From positions 558,001 to 622,000 of the forward strand of contig CBDAQP010000001.1 in NCBI GenBank assembly GCA_965199245.1: DNA of 64,000 nucleotides, read 5' to 3'. Made by a program: the position numbers and the translations under genes. The DNA is from Carbonatibacter sp965199245 (GTDB lineage Bacteria; Pseudomonadota; Alphaproteobacteria; Kiloniellales; Kiloniellaceae). Shown piece after piece: positions 49,731-58,751 of the stretch. Positions within the stretch are counted from its first letter, which is position 1; each line of letters opens with the position of its first letter. The notes beneath the pieces were generated by a model. The model did not search any database. It was not told the DNA's origin and saw nothing but the letters and a program-made list of their open reading frames with translations.

Positions 49731-51232
49731 GCCGCGTCCTCTCCGGTTTGGCCCATGACGTTGAGCATGATACGATTGAGGTCAAAATTGCCCCGGGTAT
49801 AGCTTTGCGTGACTGTCCCCAAATGCAGGCAAAGAATCCGGTCACAGACCCGGATCAGTTCTTCGATGGCGGATGAAATCACGATGACAGAGGCCCCCTG
49901 TGCCGTCAGATCATGAATCAAATCGAAAATGGCATCCTTGGCCCCAACGTCAATGCCGCGCGTGGGTTCATCCAACAGATAAATATCCGTCCCTGCCCCC
50001 AGCAGCTTGGCAAGAACCACTTTTTGCTGATTCCCGCCTGACAAGGTGCCGACGGCATGGCCCAGGCCAGGGTATTTGACCAAAAGCTTTTGACAGAGCC
50101 GTTCGGCTTCTGCGGTTTCTTTTTGCAAATGCAACCCCCTGAAAGGGCGACTGTGACGGGCGAGGGAGGGCAGGGTGGTATTGTGGCCAATGGATGCGGA
50201 CAGCACCAATCCCTGGGTTTTGCGGTCTTCAGGGGCCAGGCCAAGACCAGAACCCAGAGCTTGTCGCGGATTGGAAAAAAGCGCAAGGCGTCCCCGTACA
50301 CTCAGCGAACCGCTGTCTACGTGGTCGGCCCCGAACAGCACGCGCACCAATTCTGTCCGTCCTGCCCCCATCAAACCCGCAAGCCCCAGAACCTCCCCTT
50401 TGAAAAGCGTCAGATTCACCCCATTCAAATCGGGGCGGCGGGTCAGGTTACGGGCTTCCAAAACAATTTCATCGCGCGGGATGACTGACCGCCTGCTGTC
50501 CTCCGGGGCAGAAGAGAGCTTATGACCAATCATCATCTCAACAAGGCCCGCCTCCCCAATTTCGGCGACAGAGGACGCCCCGACAAAATCACCATCACGC
50601 AAAACAATCAAACGGTCACAGATTTCAAAAATCTCGTGCAGGTGATGGGTAATGAGAATAACGGCGATTCCCTTTGCCTTCAGTGATCTGACCAAACTGA
50701 AAAGATTTGTGACTTCTTCGCGCGATAAAGACGCGGTGGGTTCATCCATAATTAAAAGTCGGGAGTTCCGGCTGAGCGACCTTGCAATTTCAATCAGTTG
50801 CTGTTCGGCAATACTCAAATCACCCGCGCGGGCATCCAGCGGGGCCTTTAGGCCCAGGCGATCAAGAATTTTCGCGGCCTCCCCACGCATCGCTCCCCAG
50901 TCAATCCAGCCGTTTCTTGTCTTGAGGTGGCCTAAAAAAACATTCTCGACCACCGAGAGATCAGGCACAATCATCAATTCCTGGTAAATGGTACAGATTC
51001 CGTGCGCCTGTGCATCAAGCGGCCCCGTAAAATGCCGATCCACACCCTCCAGGGTCAACAGACCCTTACTGGGTTGAATCGCCCCGGCAAGAATTTTCAT
51101 CAACGTTGATTTTCCCGCGCCGTTTTCTCCGACAACGGCGACAACTTCACCTGTGTCAATCGCAAAATCGACCCCCTTGAGAGCCGCCACCCCCGGGTAG
51201 GTTTTGGTAATGCCCCTGGCTTCAAGAAACAT
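49727..51232 (-). CDS. Sugar ABC transporter ATPase (RbsA/MglA type, duplicated domain)
   Basis: A protein of 501 residues with two ABC domains. The first has Walker A GENGAGKSTLMK near residue 36, signature LSIAEQQLIEIARSLS and Walker B LLIMDEPTASLS. The second has a degenerate Walker A (LAGLMGAGRTELVRVLFG), signature LSGGNQQKVVLAKLL and IYLLDEPTRGIDVGAK. This layout is diagnostic for pentose/hexose importers of the ribose family. It overlaps the fused permease by 4 bp. Confidence 0.95.
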   Translation of the reverse strand: MFLEARGITKTYPGVAALKGVDFAIDTGEVVAVVGENGAGKSTLMKILAGAIQPSKGLLTLEGVDRHFTGPLDAQAHGICTIYQELMIVPDLSVVENVFLGHLKTRNGWIDWGAMRGEAAKILDRLGLKAPLDARAGDLSIAEQQLIEIARSLSRNSRLLIMDEPTASLSREEVTNLFSLVRSLKAKGIAVILITHHLHEIFEICDRLIVLRDGDFVGASSVAEIGEAGLVEMMIGHKLSSAPEDSRRSVIPRDEIVLEARNLTRRPDLNGVNLTLFKGEVLGLAGLMGAGRTELVRVLFGADHVDSGSLSVRGRLALFSNPRQALGSGLGLAPEDRKTQGLVLSASIGHNTTLPSLARHSRPFRGLHLQKETAEAERLCQKLLVKYPGLGHAVGTLSGGNQQKVVLAKLLGAGTDIYLLDEPTRGIDVGAKDAIFDLIHDLTAQGASVIVISSAIEELIRVCDRILCLHLGTVTQSYTRGNFDLNRIMLNVMGQTGEDAA

Positions 51233-51295
51233 TTTCTTTCCCTGTCTTTATTTTGGATTCTTATTCTGATCCAATTTATTGATTTATTTTGTTTT

Positions 51296-52480
51296 TTATT
51301 CCCCGCCTCCAACGACCCCACGTGCCACAAGGTTCTGTTGTTTTTCAGCGGTGTAGCCCAGTTCAGTCAAAATTTCTGTAGTCTGCGCCCCCAACTTTTG
51401 CGGGGCCAGGCGCACAGACGGGGCTTGACCGTCATAGCGCACCGGATGGGCCACAAGGGTCACGGAATCCCCCGTCCCACTTTCAACAGCAATCAAATCG
51501 CCGTTGTGTTTGAGTTGAGGGTCGTCTGCCAAATCCTCATAACTGTTGACTTGAGTGAACCAAATACCGCGTGATTCAAAAATCTCTGCCCACTGCGCAA
51601 AGGTTTTTGTGCGAAGCTGTGTGGCAAAAATTTCTGAAATCTCGCCCCGCTGTGTGTAGGCGCACTCCTGACCACCCGCAAAGTGCACGCCAATCGCATC
51701 ACACATCACCTCGAGATTGCCGAGTGACAGGCCAATCGGACGGTCTGCGGTGACATAGATTCCATAGGGAGCCTCGTGATACCAGCTTCCGACATGGGTG
51801 GGTTGCTGTGCGCTTTGTGGCTTTTCCCCATTAAAGTAACACACCAAAGATTCCGCCTGAAGATTCAAGGCCGCAGAAAAAAGATTCACATCAACACGAC
51901 ATCCCTTGCCCGTGCGGGCCTTTTGCACCAATGCCCCCAAAATACCCGCTGCATAGATCATCGCCCCGTGATGATCGATTGCAGAGGTTCCAACCAGACG
52001 CGGGGTTTCGCCCTCCTTGCCCGTAATCCACGCCAGACCGGACAGAGCCTGTGCGATCATGTCCTGACCGGGGCGATGAACATAAGGCCCATCAGCCCCG
52101 AAACCGCTTGCGGCGGCAAAAATCACAGTTGGATTAATCGCCTGGATGGCCTCATAGCCCAGCCCGAGTTTATCCATCACACCGGGACGAAAATTTTCCG
52201 CCACAACATCTGCGGTAACAATCAGTTCCCTGGCAATAGAGAGCGCATCAGGGTCTTTGAGGTCAAGGCAAAGACTACGCTTGTTGCGGTTTGCCACCAA
52301 TTCCAGCGTCGTTTCGCCCCCGGCTTTTTTGGCATCACAACCGCCCCAGTGACGCTGAAAGGCTCCCTTCACTGGTTCTATAGAAATAACATCCGCCCCC
52401 AAATCCGCCAGAAACTGAATGCCAAGCGGCCCCATCAAAAAATGGTTAAAGCTGACAATTTTAATTCCATCAAGCTGCAT
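51296..52480 (-). CDS. Type III CoA-transferase (CaiB/BaiF family)
   Basis: A protein of 394 residues. LDGIKIVSFNHFLMGPLGIQFLADLGADVISIEP is the CoA-binding start of the family, and the catalytic aspartate lies in HRPGQDMIAQALSGLAWITG. Members move CoA between acids (formyl-, succinyl-, carnitine-CoA). Its place between the sugar ATPase gene and an enoyl-CoA hydratase gene on one strand suggests that part of the substrate, or a side group, is degraded as a CoA ester. This is an unusual partner for a ribose-type importer. Substrate unknown. Confidence 0.9.
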   Translation of the reverse strand: MQLDGIKIVSFNHFLMGPLGIQFLADLGADVISIEPVKGAFQRHWGGCDAKKAGGETTLELVANRNKRSLCLDLKDPDALSIARELIVTADVVAENFRPGVMDKLGLGYEAIQAINPTVIFAAASGFGADGPYVHRPGQDMIAQALSGLAWITGKEGETPRLVGTSAIDHHGAMIYAAGILGALVQKARTGKGCRVDVNLFSAALNLQAESLVCYFNGEKPQSAQQPTHVGSWYHEAPYGIYVTADRPIGLSLGNLEVMCDAIGVHFAGGQECAYTQRGEISEIFATQLRTKTFAQWAEIFESRGIWFTQVNSYEDLADDPQLKHNGDLIAVESGTGDSVTLVAHPVRYDGQAPSVRLAPQKLGAQTTEILTELGYTAEKQQNLVARGVVGGGE

Positions 52481-52516
52481 GTCCCTGACCTCTCTAGAAA
52501 AATCAAAATCCTGCTA

Positions 52517-53287
52517 TTATTTGTCCTTGAAAGCGGGGGGTCGCTTTTCAAAAAAAGCCGCGAGGCCCTCGCGCTGATCCTGCGTTGTAAAAGCGAGCGC
52601 GATATTGCGCCGCTCACGCTCCAAACCTGCTGACAGCGGCAATTCTTCGGCGGCCCGTACGGCATCCTTGGCAAGGGCGAGCGCACAGGATGAATGACGG
52701 GCCATCTGCGCCGCAAGTTCCAGCGCACGGATCTGTGGGTCAGGCGCAACCTCTGCCACCAACCCCAGTCTGAGGGCTGTTTGGGCCTCAATCGGCTCCC
52801 CTGTTAAAATCATCTGCATCGCGGCATATTTTCCAATCCGGCGGGGGAGACGCTGCGTCGCCCCGTCACCGGGAATATGCCCCAGCTTGATTTCCGGTTG
52901 CCCAAAAATCGCCGAGGGCGCGGCAATAACCAGATCGCACAACATCGCCAGTTCATGCCCCCCGCCTAAACACGCCCCCGAAACTGCCGCAATCATCGGC
53001 AGTCCGGTTTTTTCCAAAAGACCCCAGTTTTCAGCGCGTCGGCGATTTTGGATGGCGGGGAGACCCTCTGCCTGCATTTCGCGAATATCAGCCCCCGCTG
53101 AAAAAATATCCGGGCCACCCGATAACACAACCACCCGACAACCCGAGGTGTCTTCGGCCCGGCGCAAATGATCGGCAAGTTCGGCAATCAGGGCATTATT
53201 CAGCGCGTTGCGTTTTTCAACGCGGTTGAGACGCAGAAGAACAATCCCCACCGAGGGCGCAGAGGAAAGGACAAGAGATTCAGCCAT
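52517..53287 (-). CDS. Enoyl-CoA hydratase/isomerase family protein
   Basis: A crotonase-fold enzyme of 256 residues. The oxyanion-hole segments are GPDIFSAGADIREM (near 58-70) and SGACLGGGHELAMLCDLVIA (near 104-122); the catalytic-Glu region reads FGQPEIKLGHIPGDGATQRLPR. Together with the CoA-transferase gene 36 bp downstream it forms a CaiB/CaiD-like pair. The operon context is a sugar-type importer, so the acyl chain it acts on is unclear. Confidence 0.9.
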   Translation of the reverse strand: MAESLVLSSAPSVGIVLLRLNRVEKRNALNNALIAELADHLRRAEDTSGCRVVVLSGGPDIFSAGADIREMQAEGLPAIQNRRRAENWGLLEKTGLPMIAAVSGACLGGGHELAMLCDLVIAAPSAIFGQPEIKLGHIPGDGATQRLPRRIGKYAAMQMILTGEPIEAQTALRLGLVAEVAPDPQIRALELAAQMARHSSCALALAKDAVRAAEELPLSAGLERERRNIALAFTTQDQREGLAAFFEKRPPAFKDK

Positions 53288-53308
53288 TCACGACTCCCTG
53301 AACCAAAT

Positions 53309-53330
53309 GGGGCCGGGACACCCTGGCCCC
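53309..53330 (-). terminator. Hairpin between binding-protein gene and downstream operon genes
   Basis: GGGGCC / GGCCCC stem with a 10-nt loop, 12 bp past the stop of the sugar-binding protein. There is no T run, so it more likely stabilises the binding-protein mRNA or attenuates readthrough than terminates fully. Confidence 0.4.
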
Positions 53331-53341
53331 GCCCGGCCACA

Positions 53342-54304
53342 TCAACGCACATACTGGTTGTCGGGATCATAGAAATCAGCGACGTTGTTTTTCGTGATCA
53401 CCGGCGTTTCTGTGATAATACGCTTGGGAACTTTTTGCCCCTTGAGAACGCGAACCGCCATGTCGAGACCCAAAGCCCCGCCAGTGGCATAGATGGCCGT
53501 GGCCTGCAACCAGCCGTCCCTGATGGCCTCAAAGGCTTCGCGCTGTCCATCGACACCGACGAGGAAAACATCACCCGGCTTATAGCCTGCTTCCTTCAGC
53601 ACGTTGATTGCCCCCAAAATCATCGGGTCATTATGGGCATAGATGACCTGGAATTTACCTCTGTACCGGGTCAACCAGTCTTCGACAATCGGAATAGCCG
53701 GGGCCAGATCATAGTTGGCAGGCTGGGAATCAAGGCGCGTTGCCCTGCCTTCGATCTGCGCGGTAAAGCCCTCATGGCGCTGAATGGTCGGCGTAGCCCC
53801 TGGAATGCCTTCGAGCTCGAGATAGCTAAAGCTGTCCCCGACCTGCGATTTTGTGAATTTACCCAGTTCCTCGCCAATCTGGAGGTTGTTCCCCCCGATA
53901 AAGACCTTGTAATCTTCACCGACAACCTCACGATCAAGAACAACCAGCGGGATTCCCGCCTTTTTAATCGCCTCAACTGCGGGAACCAGAGCCTGTGCCT
54001 CACGCGGGGACATCATAATCAGATCAACACCGCGCGCAATGAGATCTTCGACATCTGCAATCTGTTTTTCATTAGACCCACCAGCATCCGTGAAAATAAA
54101 TTCCCTGATGAGATCGGGGTATTTTCTGGACTGCGTCTCGGCAGAGGTCACCATATAGGCCCGCCACGGATGATCCATTGAATCCTGGGAAAATCCAATT
54201 GTCCATGGCGGCGACCCGAAGGGATTTTCCTGTGCAAGAGTACTCGACACCACGCCAAGCACCAAAACCCCTGTCGCGAAAAAGGAAATGAGTTTTTTCA
54301 TCAT
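53342..54304 (-). CDS. Sugar ABC transporter periplasmic binding protein (RbsB/XylF type)
   Basis: A protein of 320 residues with signal peptide MMKKLISFFATGVLVLGVVS, cleavage near LAQ-EN. The mature part begins PPWTIGFSQDSMDHPWRAYM and contains DVEDLIARGVDLIMMSPREA, VVLDREV, VIYAHNDPMILGAINVLKEAGYKPGDVFLVGVDG and ALGLDMAVRVLKGQKVP, the order seen in ribose/galactose-type binding proteins (peripla_BP_4). It is the first gene of the minus-strand operon, as is common for the most abundant component. Confidence 0.92.
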   Translation of the reverse strand: MMKKLISFFATGVLVLGVVSSTLAQENPFGSPPWTIGFSQDSMDHPWRAYMVTSAETQSRKYPDLIREFIFTDAGGSNEKQIADVEDLIARGVDLIMMSPREAQALVPAVEAIKKAGIPLVVLDREVVGEDYKVFIGGNNLQIGEELGKFTKSQVGDSFSYLELEGIPGATPTIQRHEGFTAQIEGRATRLDSQPANYDLAPAIPIVEDWLTRYRGKFQVIYAHNDPMILGAINVLKEAGYKPGDVFLVGVDGQREAFEAIRDGWLQATAIYATGGALGLDMAVRVLKGQKVPKRIITETPVITKNNVADFYDPDNQYVR

Positions 54305-54345
54305 TCTCTCTGCTCCCTGTGTTTAAAAATTTCAACAACGAAATT

Positions 54346-54374
54346 TCATTAAACATTTACTAAAATTATGTCAA
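54346..54374 (-). promoter_or_regulatory. Candidate promoter of the sugar transport operon
   Basis: Minus strand: consensus -35 TTGACA (54374-54369), 17-bp spacer, then TAATGA (54351-54346) as a weak -10, about 40 bp before the binding-protein start. Confidence 0.45.
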
Positions 54375-54553
54375 ACGCTAAAAGAAGTCACCTCGACAAC
54401 TTTTTATTTTTTTCTTTGAAAAACAATGAAAATAAAGACTCAAATCGATCAATAATCCAGAGGTTTATCAACCATATTTTTCACGAAACCACAGGCGCAC
54501 ATCCTGAAAAATGGCCATTTTGGCTCATTTTTGAAAAATTTGTTTAATAAATG

Positions 54554-54605
54554 TTGTTTTTGTCAAATTCCCCCGCTATCTTTGCGGAAGCGTAAACCGT
54601 TTTTC
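54554..54605 (+). promoter_or_regulatory. Candidate promoter and LacI-type operator of the GMC-LacI-GH88 operon
   Basis: TTGTTT (54554-54559), 17 bp, TATCTT (54577-54582). Just after the predicted start lies GTAAACCGTTTTTC (54592-54605), whose AAACCGTTT core resembles LacI-family operators. The ATG at 54624 follows after GGAGAG. The rest of the 300-bp divergent region is AT-rich with no gene. Confidence 0.4.
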
Positions 54606-54623
54606 TAACCGGAGAGGGTGCAG

Positions 54624-56258
54624 ATGTATGACTACATCATTGTCGGCGCGGGGTCTGCGGGCTGTGTCCTCGCCAACCGCCTGAGCCAGAATCCAGACGT
54701 TCAGGTTTTGTTACTGGAGGCTGGCGGGCCGGACAGGGATCTGATGATCCATGTCCCCGGCGGTTTTGCGAAGCTTCAAAAGCCCAGCGTCAACTGGTGC
54801 TATACCACCACCCCACAAAAACACCTCAACAATCGCGAGCTGTGGTTTCCCCTGGGCAAGGTGCTTGGCGGTTCGAGTTCAATCAATGGCATGATCTACA
54901 TTCGCGGACAAAAGGAAGACTACGACAGCTGGGCCGCCGCCGGGAATGCGGGCTGGTCTTATGAAAATGTTCTGCCCTATTTCCGACGGGCCGAATGCAA
55001 CAACACCCTGGCGGATGACTATCACGGCACAGACGGCCCGCTCAAAGTATCAAACCAACGCTCTCCCCATACCATCTGCAAGGACTATATCCGGGCCGCG
55101 CAACAGGCGGGCCATAAACTCAATCCTGATTTCAATGGTGATACACAGCTGGGAACCGGACTCTACCAGGTCACCCAGCACGAGGGACGCAGAGCCTCCG
55201 CAGCGGTCTGTTATCTGCGCCCCGCCCTCAACCGCCCCAACCTCACCGTCATCACCGGGGCGCAGAGCCGCCGCGTCATTCTGGAGGAACGCCGCGCCGT
55301 CGGTGTCGAATACATCCAAAAAGGCCGGGTCGAAACGGTGCGCTGTACGCAGGAGATCCTGTTGTCATCAGGAACCATCGGCACCACCAGGCTGTTGTTG
55401 CTGTCTGGTATCGGCCCCACGGATGAACTGAAAGCCCTTGGGATTGACATGCACCACCATATGGACGGTGTAGGAAAGAACTATCAGGATCACCTCAACA
55501 CCTATGTCGTCTGCGATCTGAACAAGCCCATCTCCTATGACGGTCAGGACAAGTTTCCGAAAAACATCCGTCACGGCATTGAATACGCGCTCTATCGCAC
55601 CGGGGCCCCGACCTCCCCCGTTGCCGAGGGCGGGTGTTTCATCGACGTTCATGGAACAGGCCGGGCGGACTTGCAAACCCATATTCTGCCTGCCTATGTC
55701 GTCAATGGGGCGCGCACCTTTGTTCCCGGTCATGGTCTGACAATCAACACCTGTCACATGCGCCCGACCAGTCGCGGTCAGGTCACCCTGCGTTCGTCAG
55801 ACCCGAATGACATGCCACTCATTGACCCCAACTATCACGACACTGAATTTGACCGCGATATGTCTGTTCAGGCGGTGCGACAAGTGCGCGAAATCCTGGC
55901 TCAACCCGCCATCGCACAGCACATAAAGCGCGAACGCTACCCGGGTGCAGAGGCCCAATCACCAGAAGCTGTTCTCGCCTATGCCCGTGACTTTGCATCT
56001 GTCGATTATCATCCAGTCGGCACCTGTAAAATGGGAACCGATGACCTCTCGGTTGTTGACCCGGAACTCAAGGTTCACGGTCTTGATGGACTCAGAGTCT
56101 GCGATAATTCGATTATGCCCACCCTCAACAGTGGCAACACCAATGCCCCCGCTATCATGATTGGCGAAAAGGCCGCCGCGATGATAAGAAACGAAGTTCC
56201 ACTTTCACAAAAAGCCCCAATACCGAGCTTCACCCCTCAACCTCCGCACAGGCTCTAG
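54624..56258 (+). CDS. GMC-family FAD-dependent oxidoreductase (choline dehydrogenase-like)
   Basis: A flavoenzyme of 544 residues. The ATG at 54624 is chosen (GGAGAG 7 bp upstream) over a GTG two codons earlier. FAD binding uses YIIVGAGSAGCVLANRLS (GxGxxG at 8-13), and the GMC signature 1 region reads GKVLGGSSSINGMIYIRG. The active-site histidine is in YHPVGTCKMG and the second catalytic residue in SGNTNAPAIMIGEKAA. It oxidises a primary or secondary alcohol, perhaps a sugar or polyol in this context. It is followed without a gap by the lacI-type gene. Confidence 0.93.
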   Translation: MYDYIIVGAGSAGCVLANRLSQNPDVQVLLLEAGGPDRDLMIHVPGGFAKLQKPSVNWCYTTTPQKHLNNRELWFPLGKVLGGSSSINGMIYIRGQKEDYDSWAAAGNAGWSYENVLPYFRRAECNNTLADDYHGTDGPLKVSNQRSPHTICKDYIRAAQQAGHKLNPDFNGDTQLGTGLYQVTQHEGRRASAAVCYLRPALNRPNLTVITGAQSRRVILEERRAVGVEYIQKGRVETVRCTQEILLSSGTIGTTRLLLLSGIGPTDELKALGIDMHHHMDGVGKNYQDHLNTYVVCDLNKPISYDGQDKFPKNIRHGIEYALYRTGAPTSPVAEGGCFIDVHGTGRADLQTHILPAYVVNGARTFVPGHGLTINTCHMRPTSRGQVTLRSSDPNDMPLIDPNYHDTEFDRDMSVQAVRQVREILAQPAIAQHIKRERYPGAEAQSPEAVLAYARDFASVDYHPVGTCKMGTDDLSVVDPELKVHGLDGLRVCDNSIMPTLNSGNTNAPAIMIGEKAAAMIRNEVPLSQKAPIPSFTPQPPHRL

Positions 56259-57344
56259 ATGTCTACATCCCCCAAAAAAATAACCGTTCGCGAGATTGCC
56301 GCCAGGGCTCGGGTCTCCGCCGCAACCGTTTCGCTTGTTCTTCAGGGCAAGGGAAGCCTCAGGGCGCAGACCCGCGATGCCGTGATGCGGGTCATCGAAG
56401 AAACAGGCTATCAACCCAGATGCCCAAATCCCCGACAGGCCTCTGGAAAACTCTTTGCCCTGATTGTTGATGACATTGCCAACCCCTATTTTCACGAACT
56501 GTTCAAAGGTCTCGACACAACATTGGGGCAGGACGGACACTATGTTTCAATGCTCGATTCCGGAGATTCAGTTGCCCGTCAGACAGCTTTGCTCACGGAT
56601 CTGTGGGCCTCTGAAATTGGGGGGGCTGTCCTGGTTGCGGCAACGGGAACAGGGCGCGCAGACTTGAATCTATTTGAAAACCGCAAACGCCCGCTGATTA
56701 TGGCTGTCCGACAGACAGGGCGAAACCCCTTTGATTATGTTGGGGCAAATCCGCTCGTCGGAATGCAACTGGCCACTGATCACTTTATCCGGTTGGGCTA
56801 TCAGGACATCGGCTTTATTGGTGGATTCAAGGCCAACCACGCCTATAGGGAACGCTATGCGGGCTTTGTGTCATCCCTCATGGGGCACGATTTGCACCCC
56901 CACCACGACAAGATCATCGCCGGGGGTTCAAATCGCAAATTCGGGTTTGACGCTGTCCGGAAACTCCTGAGCTCTGACTCCCTGCCCGAAGCCCTCATTG
57001 CCTATAATGATCTCGTCGCCCTCGGGGCCATGGATGCCTTGCGGGCGGAGGGACTGGTTCCCGGGCGCGATATTGGCATCATCGGCTATGACGACATTCC
57101 TGAAGCCGCCCTGCAAGCCGTACCGCTGACCTCTATTGCCACTCCTGCCCATGAGCTCGGCAAAGTCATCGGGCAGGTTCTCCTGTCTCGCACCCGGGGG
57201 CAGAAAAGCGGAACCCCGCTCGACGTGACCTATGCCCCCCGCCTGATCGTGCGTCAAAGTTGCGGGGAAGCAGACAGAACCAGCACACAACAGGCCCCAA
57301 AAACCCGCGCAAAAGACAGCGAATTAACACGGATTGCACAGTAA
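56259..57344 (+). CDS. LacI-family transcriptional regulator
   Basis: A protein of 361 residues. The N-terminal helix-turn-helix is ITVREIAARARVSAATVSLVLQGKGSLRAQTRDAV, followed by hinge and a sugar-binding core (DYVGANPLVGMQLATDHFIRLGYQDIGFIGG; AYNDLVALGAMDALRAEGLVPGRDIGIIGYDDIPEA). The start abuts the GMC stop. It probably represses its own operon and the divergent transport operon; the candidate operator at 54592 is in the right place. The ligand is likely a sugar from the imported substrate. Confidence 0.93.
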   Translation: MSTSPKKITVREIAARARVSAATVSLVLQGKGSLRAQTRDAVMRVIEETGYQPRCPNPRQASGKLFALIVDDIANPYFHELFKGLDTTLGQDGHYVSMLDSGDSVARQTALLTDLWASEIGGAVLVAATGTGRADLNLFENRKRPLIMAVRQTGRNPFDYVGANPLVGMQLATDHFIRLGYQDIGFIGGFKANHAYRERYAGFVSSLMGHDLHPHHDKIIAGGSNRKFGFDAVRKLLSSDSLPEALIAYNDLVALGAMDALRAEGLVPGRDIGIIGYDDIPEAALQAVPLTSIATPAHELGKVIGQVLLSRTRGQKSGTPLDVTYAPRLIVRQSCGEADRTSTQQAPKTRAKDSELTRIAQ

Positions 57345-57376
57345 AACCAACCCACCCGATTTAAGGAAAAAAAATA

Positions 57377-58582
57377 ATGACTCAAGACATAAAAACAGCA
57401 CTTGACCTCATTGCCCGAAAAACCCTCGAAGACGAAAAAACAATCGGGGCCTCCTTTCCCTATGTCACAAAACCGGATGGGTCGTGGGATACCCTCTCCG
57501 TCAGCCTCTCCGCCGGATATAGCGGCGAAGACTGGAGCCACGGCAACTGGTTCTGCGGCTTTTGGGTCGGCCTGTTGCTCAGCGGTTATCTGCACACAGG
57601 CCGAGACAAATACCTGCAACTGGCCCGTGATCGCATGGTGCTGGTCGCCGAGCGCGCGGATGATGGCAATACACACGACATCGGCTTTATTTTCCTCAGT
57701 TCCGCCATGCCGCTTTATCGAATCACAGGGGAAAAACGCTATCGTGACCTTGCGCTCAGGGCGGCGGAAAAACTCCGCGCCCGTCTGGTGGTGACGGACA
57801 AGGGCGCCTATGTTTCATCGTGGGGGCCGATGACAGATCCCAGAGGACGCGCAGCCTCTGCCATTGATACCATGGCCAATATCCCCCTCCTTTACTGGGC
57901 CGCCCGTGAAAGCGACGATGCCAGTTTCCGCCTCGCCGCAGAGGCACACGCGCAGATGACCATGGCCTCTTTCAATCGCCAGGACAACACGCAATACCAT
58001 GCGGTTGAATATGACACCACCACTGGCGAACGGCGGCGCGGCTACACCTTCCAGGGGGCCTTTGACGAAAGCTACTGGTCACGGGGAACCTGCTGGGCGG
58101 TAATGGGTCTTGCCGTTACAGCGGCAAATTCCGGGAAGGTCAGCTATCTCGATCAGGCCATCACCCTGGCTGAAAAATGGTTTGCCACACTGGGCGAAAA
58201 ATCAGTTCCCCCCTATGATTTTGATGCCGAGGGTGACTGCGTTCCCGAAGACTCCGCCGCCAGTGCCATTATGGCGGCGGGTCTGCTCGACCTCGCAGAC
58301 CTCTATCCGGATCAAGGGGTTTCTGATTTTTGGCGGGCAAAGGCAGACGCACTGATCAAGGGCCTCTGTACCGGATACCTTGCCGACGACGACAGTCAGC
58401 GCGGAATCCTGAAACACGGCTGTTATTCCGCCCCCCATAACATCGGGGCGGATGCGGCGGTCATGTTCGGGGACTATTTCTTTGCCGAGGCCCTGGCCCG
58501 CATCGCCTTTCCCGGAAAGTTCATCGAACAGTATAAGAGACTGGGCCAGGGGAGGAAGAAAGCGGAAGTCCAGTGTTCATAG
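57377..58582 (+). CDS. Glycoside hydrolase family 88 (unsaturated glucuronyl hydrolase)
   Basis: A protein of 401 residues with the (alpha/alpha)6-barrel pattern. The two catalytic aspartates of unsaturated glucuronyl hydrolases correspond to Asp101 (THDIGFIF) and Asp164 (SAIDTMANIPLLYWA). WSHGNWFCGFWVGLL and the C-terminal HGCYSAPHNIGADAAVMFGDYFF also fit the family. There is no signal peptide, so it acts in the cytoplasm on imported oligosaccharides whose non-reducing end was made unsaturated by a polysaccharide lyase. This is the best clue to the substrate class. A short palindrome plus T run (58583-58598) after the stop may terminate transcription. Confidence 0.9.
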   Translation: MTQDIKTALDLIARKTLEDEKTIGASFPYVTKPDGSWDTLSVSLSAGYSGEDWSHGNWFCGFWVGLLLSGYLHTGRDKYLQLARDRMVLVAERADDGNTHDIGFIFLSSAMPLYRITGEKRYRDLALRAAEKLRARLVVTDKGAYVSSWGPMTDPRGRAASAIDTMANIPLLYWAARESDDASFRLAAEAHAQMTMASFNRQDNTQYHAVEYDTTTGERRRGYTFQGAFDESYWSRGTCWAVMGLAVTAANSGKVSYLDQAITLAEKWFATLGEKSVPPYDFDAEGDCVPEDSAASAIMAAGLLDLADLYPDQGVSDFWRAKADALIKGLCTGYLADDDSQRGILKHGCYSAPHNIGADAAVMFGDYFFAEALARIAFPGKFIEQYKRLGQGRKKAEVQCS

Positions 58583-58615
58583 CGGAGCTCCGTTTTTTTG
58601 GGGAAGAGCAGGACA

Positions 58616-58749
58616 GTTACCTCTAGAAATTTCAATCCTGCGTTGGATGGCAGGAAAATTGTTTTCGAGAACTACAGAATATTCTATGATGTATTCGAGG
58701 ATCGCGGAAAGAAGTTTGACGCACCAGGATCGAAATTTTTAGAGGTAAT
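58616..58749. repeat. 134-bp element with 25-bp inverted ends abutting yciB
   Basis: The left arm starts GTTACCTCTAGAAATTTC at 58616 and the right arm ends GAAATTTTTAGAGGTAAT at 58749; the arms match at about 22 of 25 positions. The interior contains a 56-bp stretch (58648-58703) that recurs inverted at 59398-59449. The right arm supplies AGAGG, the ribosome site of yciB. It looks like a small MITE or intergenic repeat element. Confidence 0.65.
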
Positions 58750-58751
58750 CT

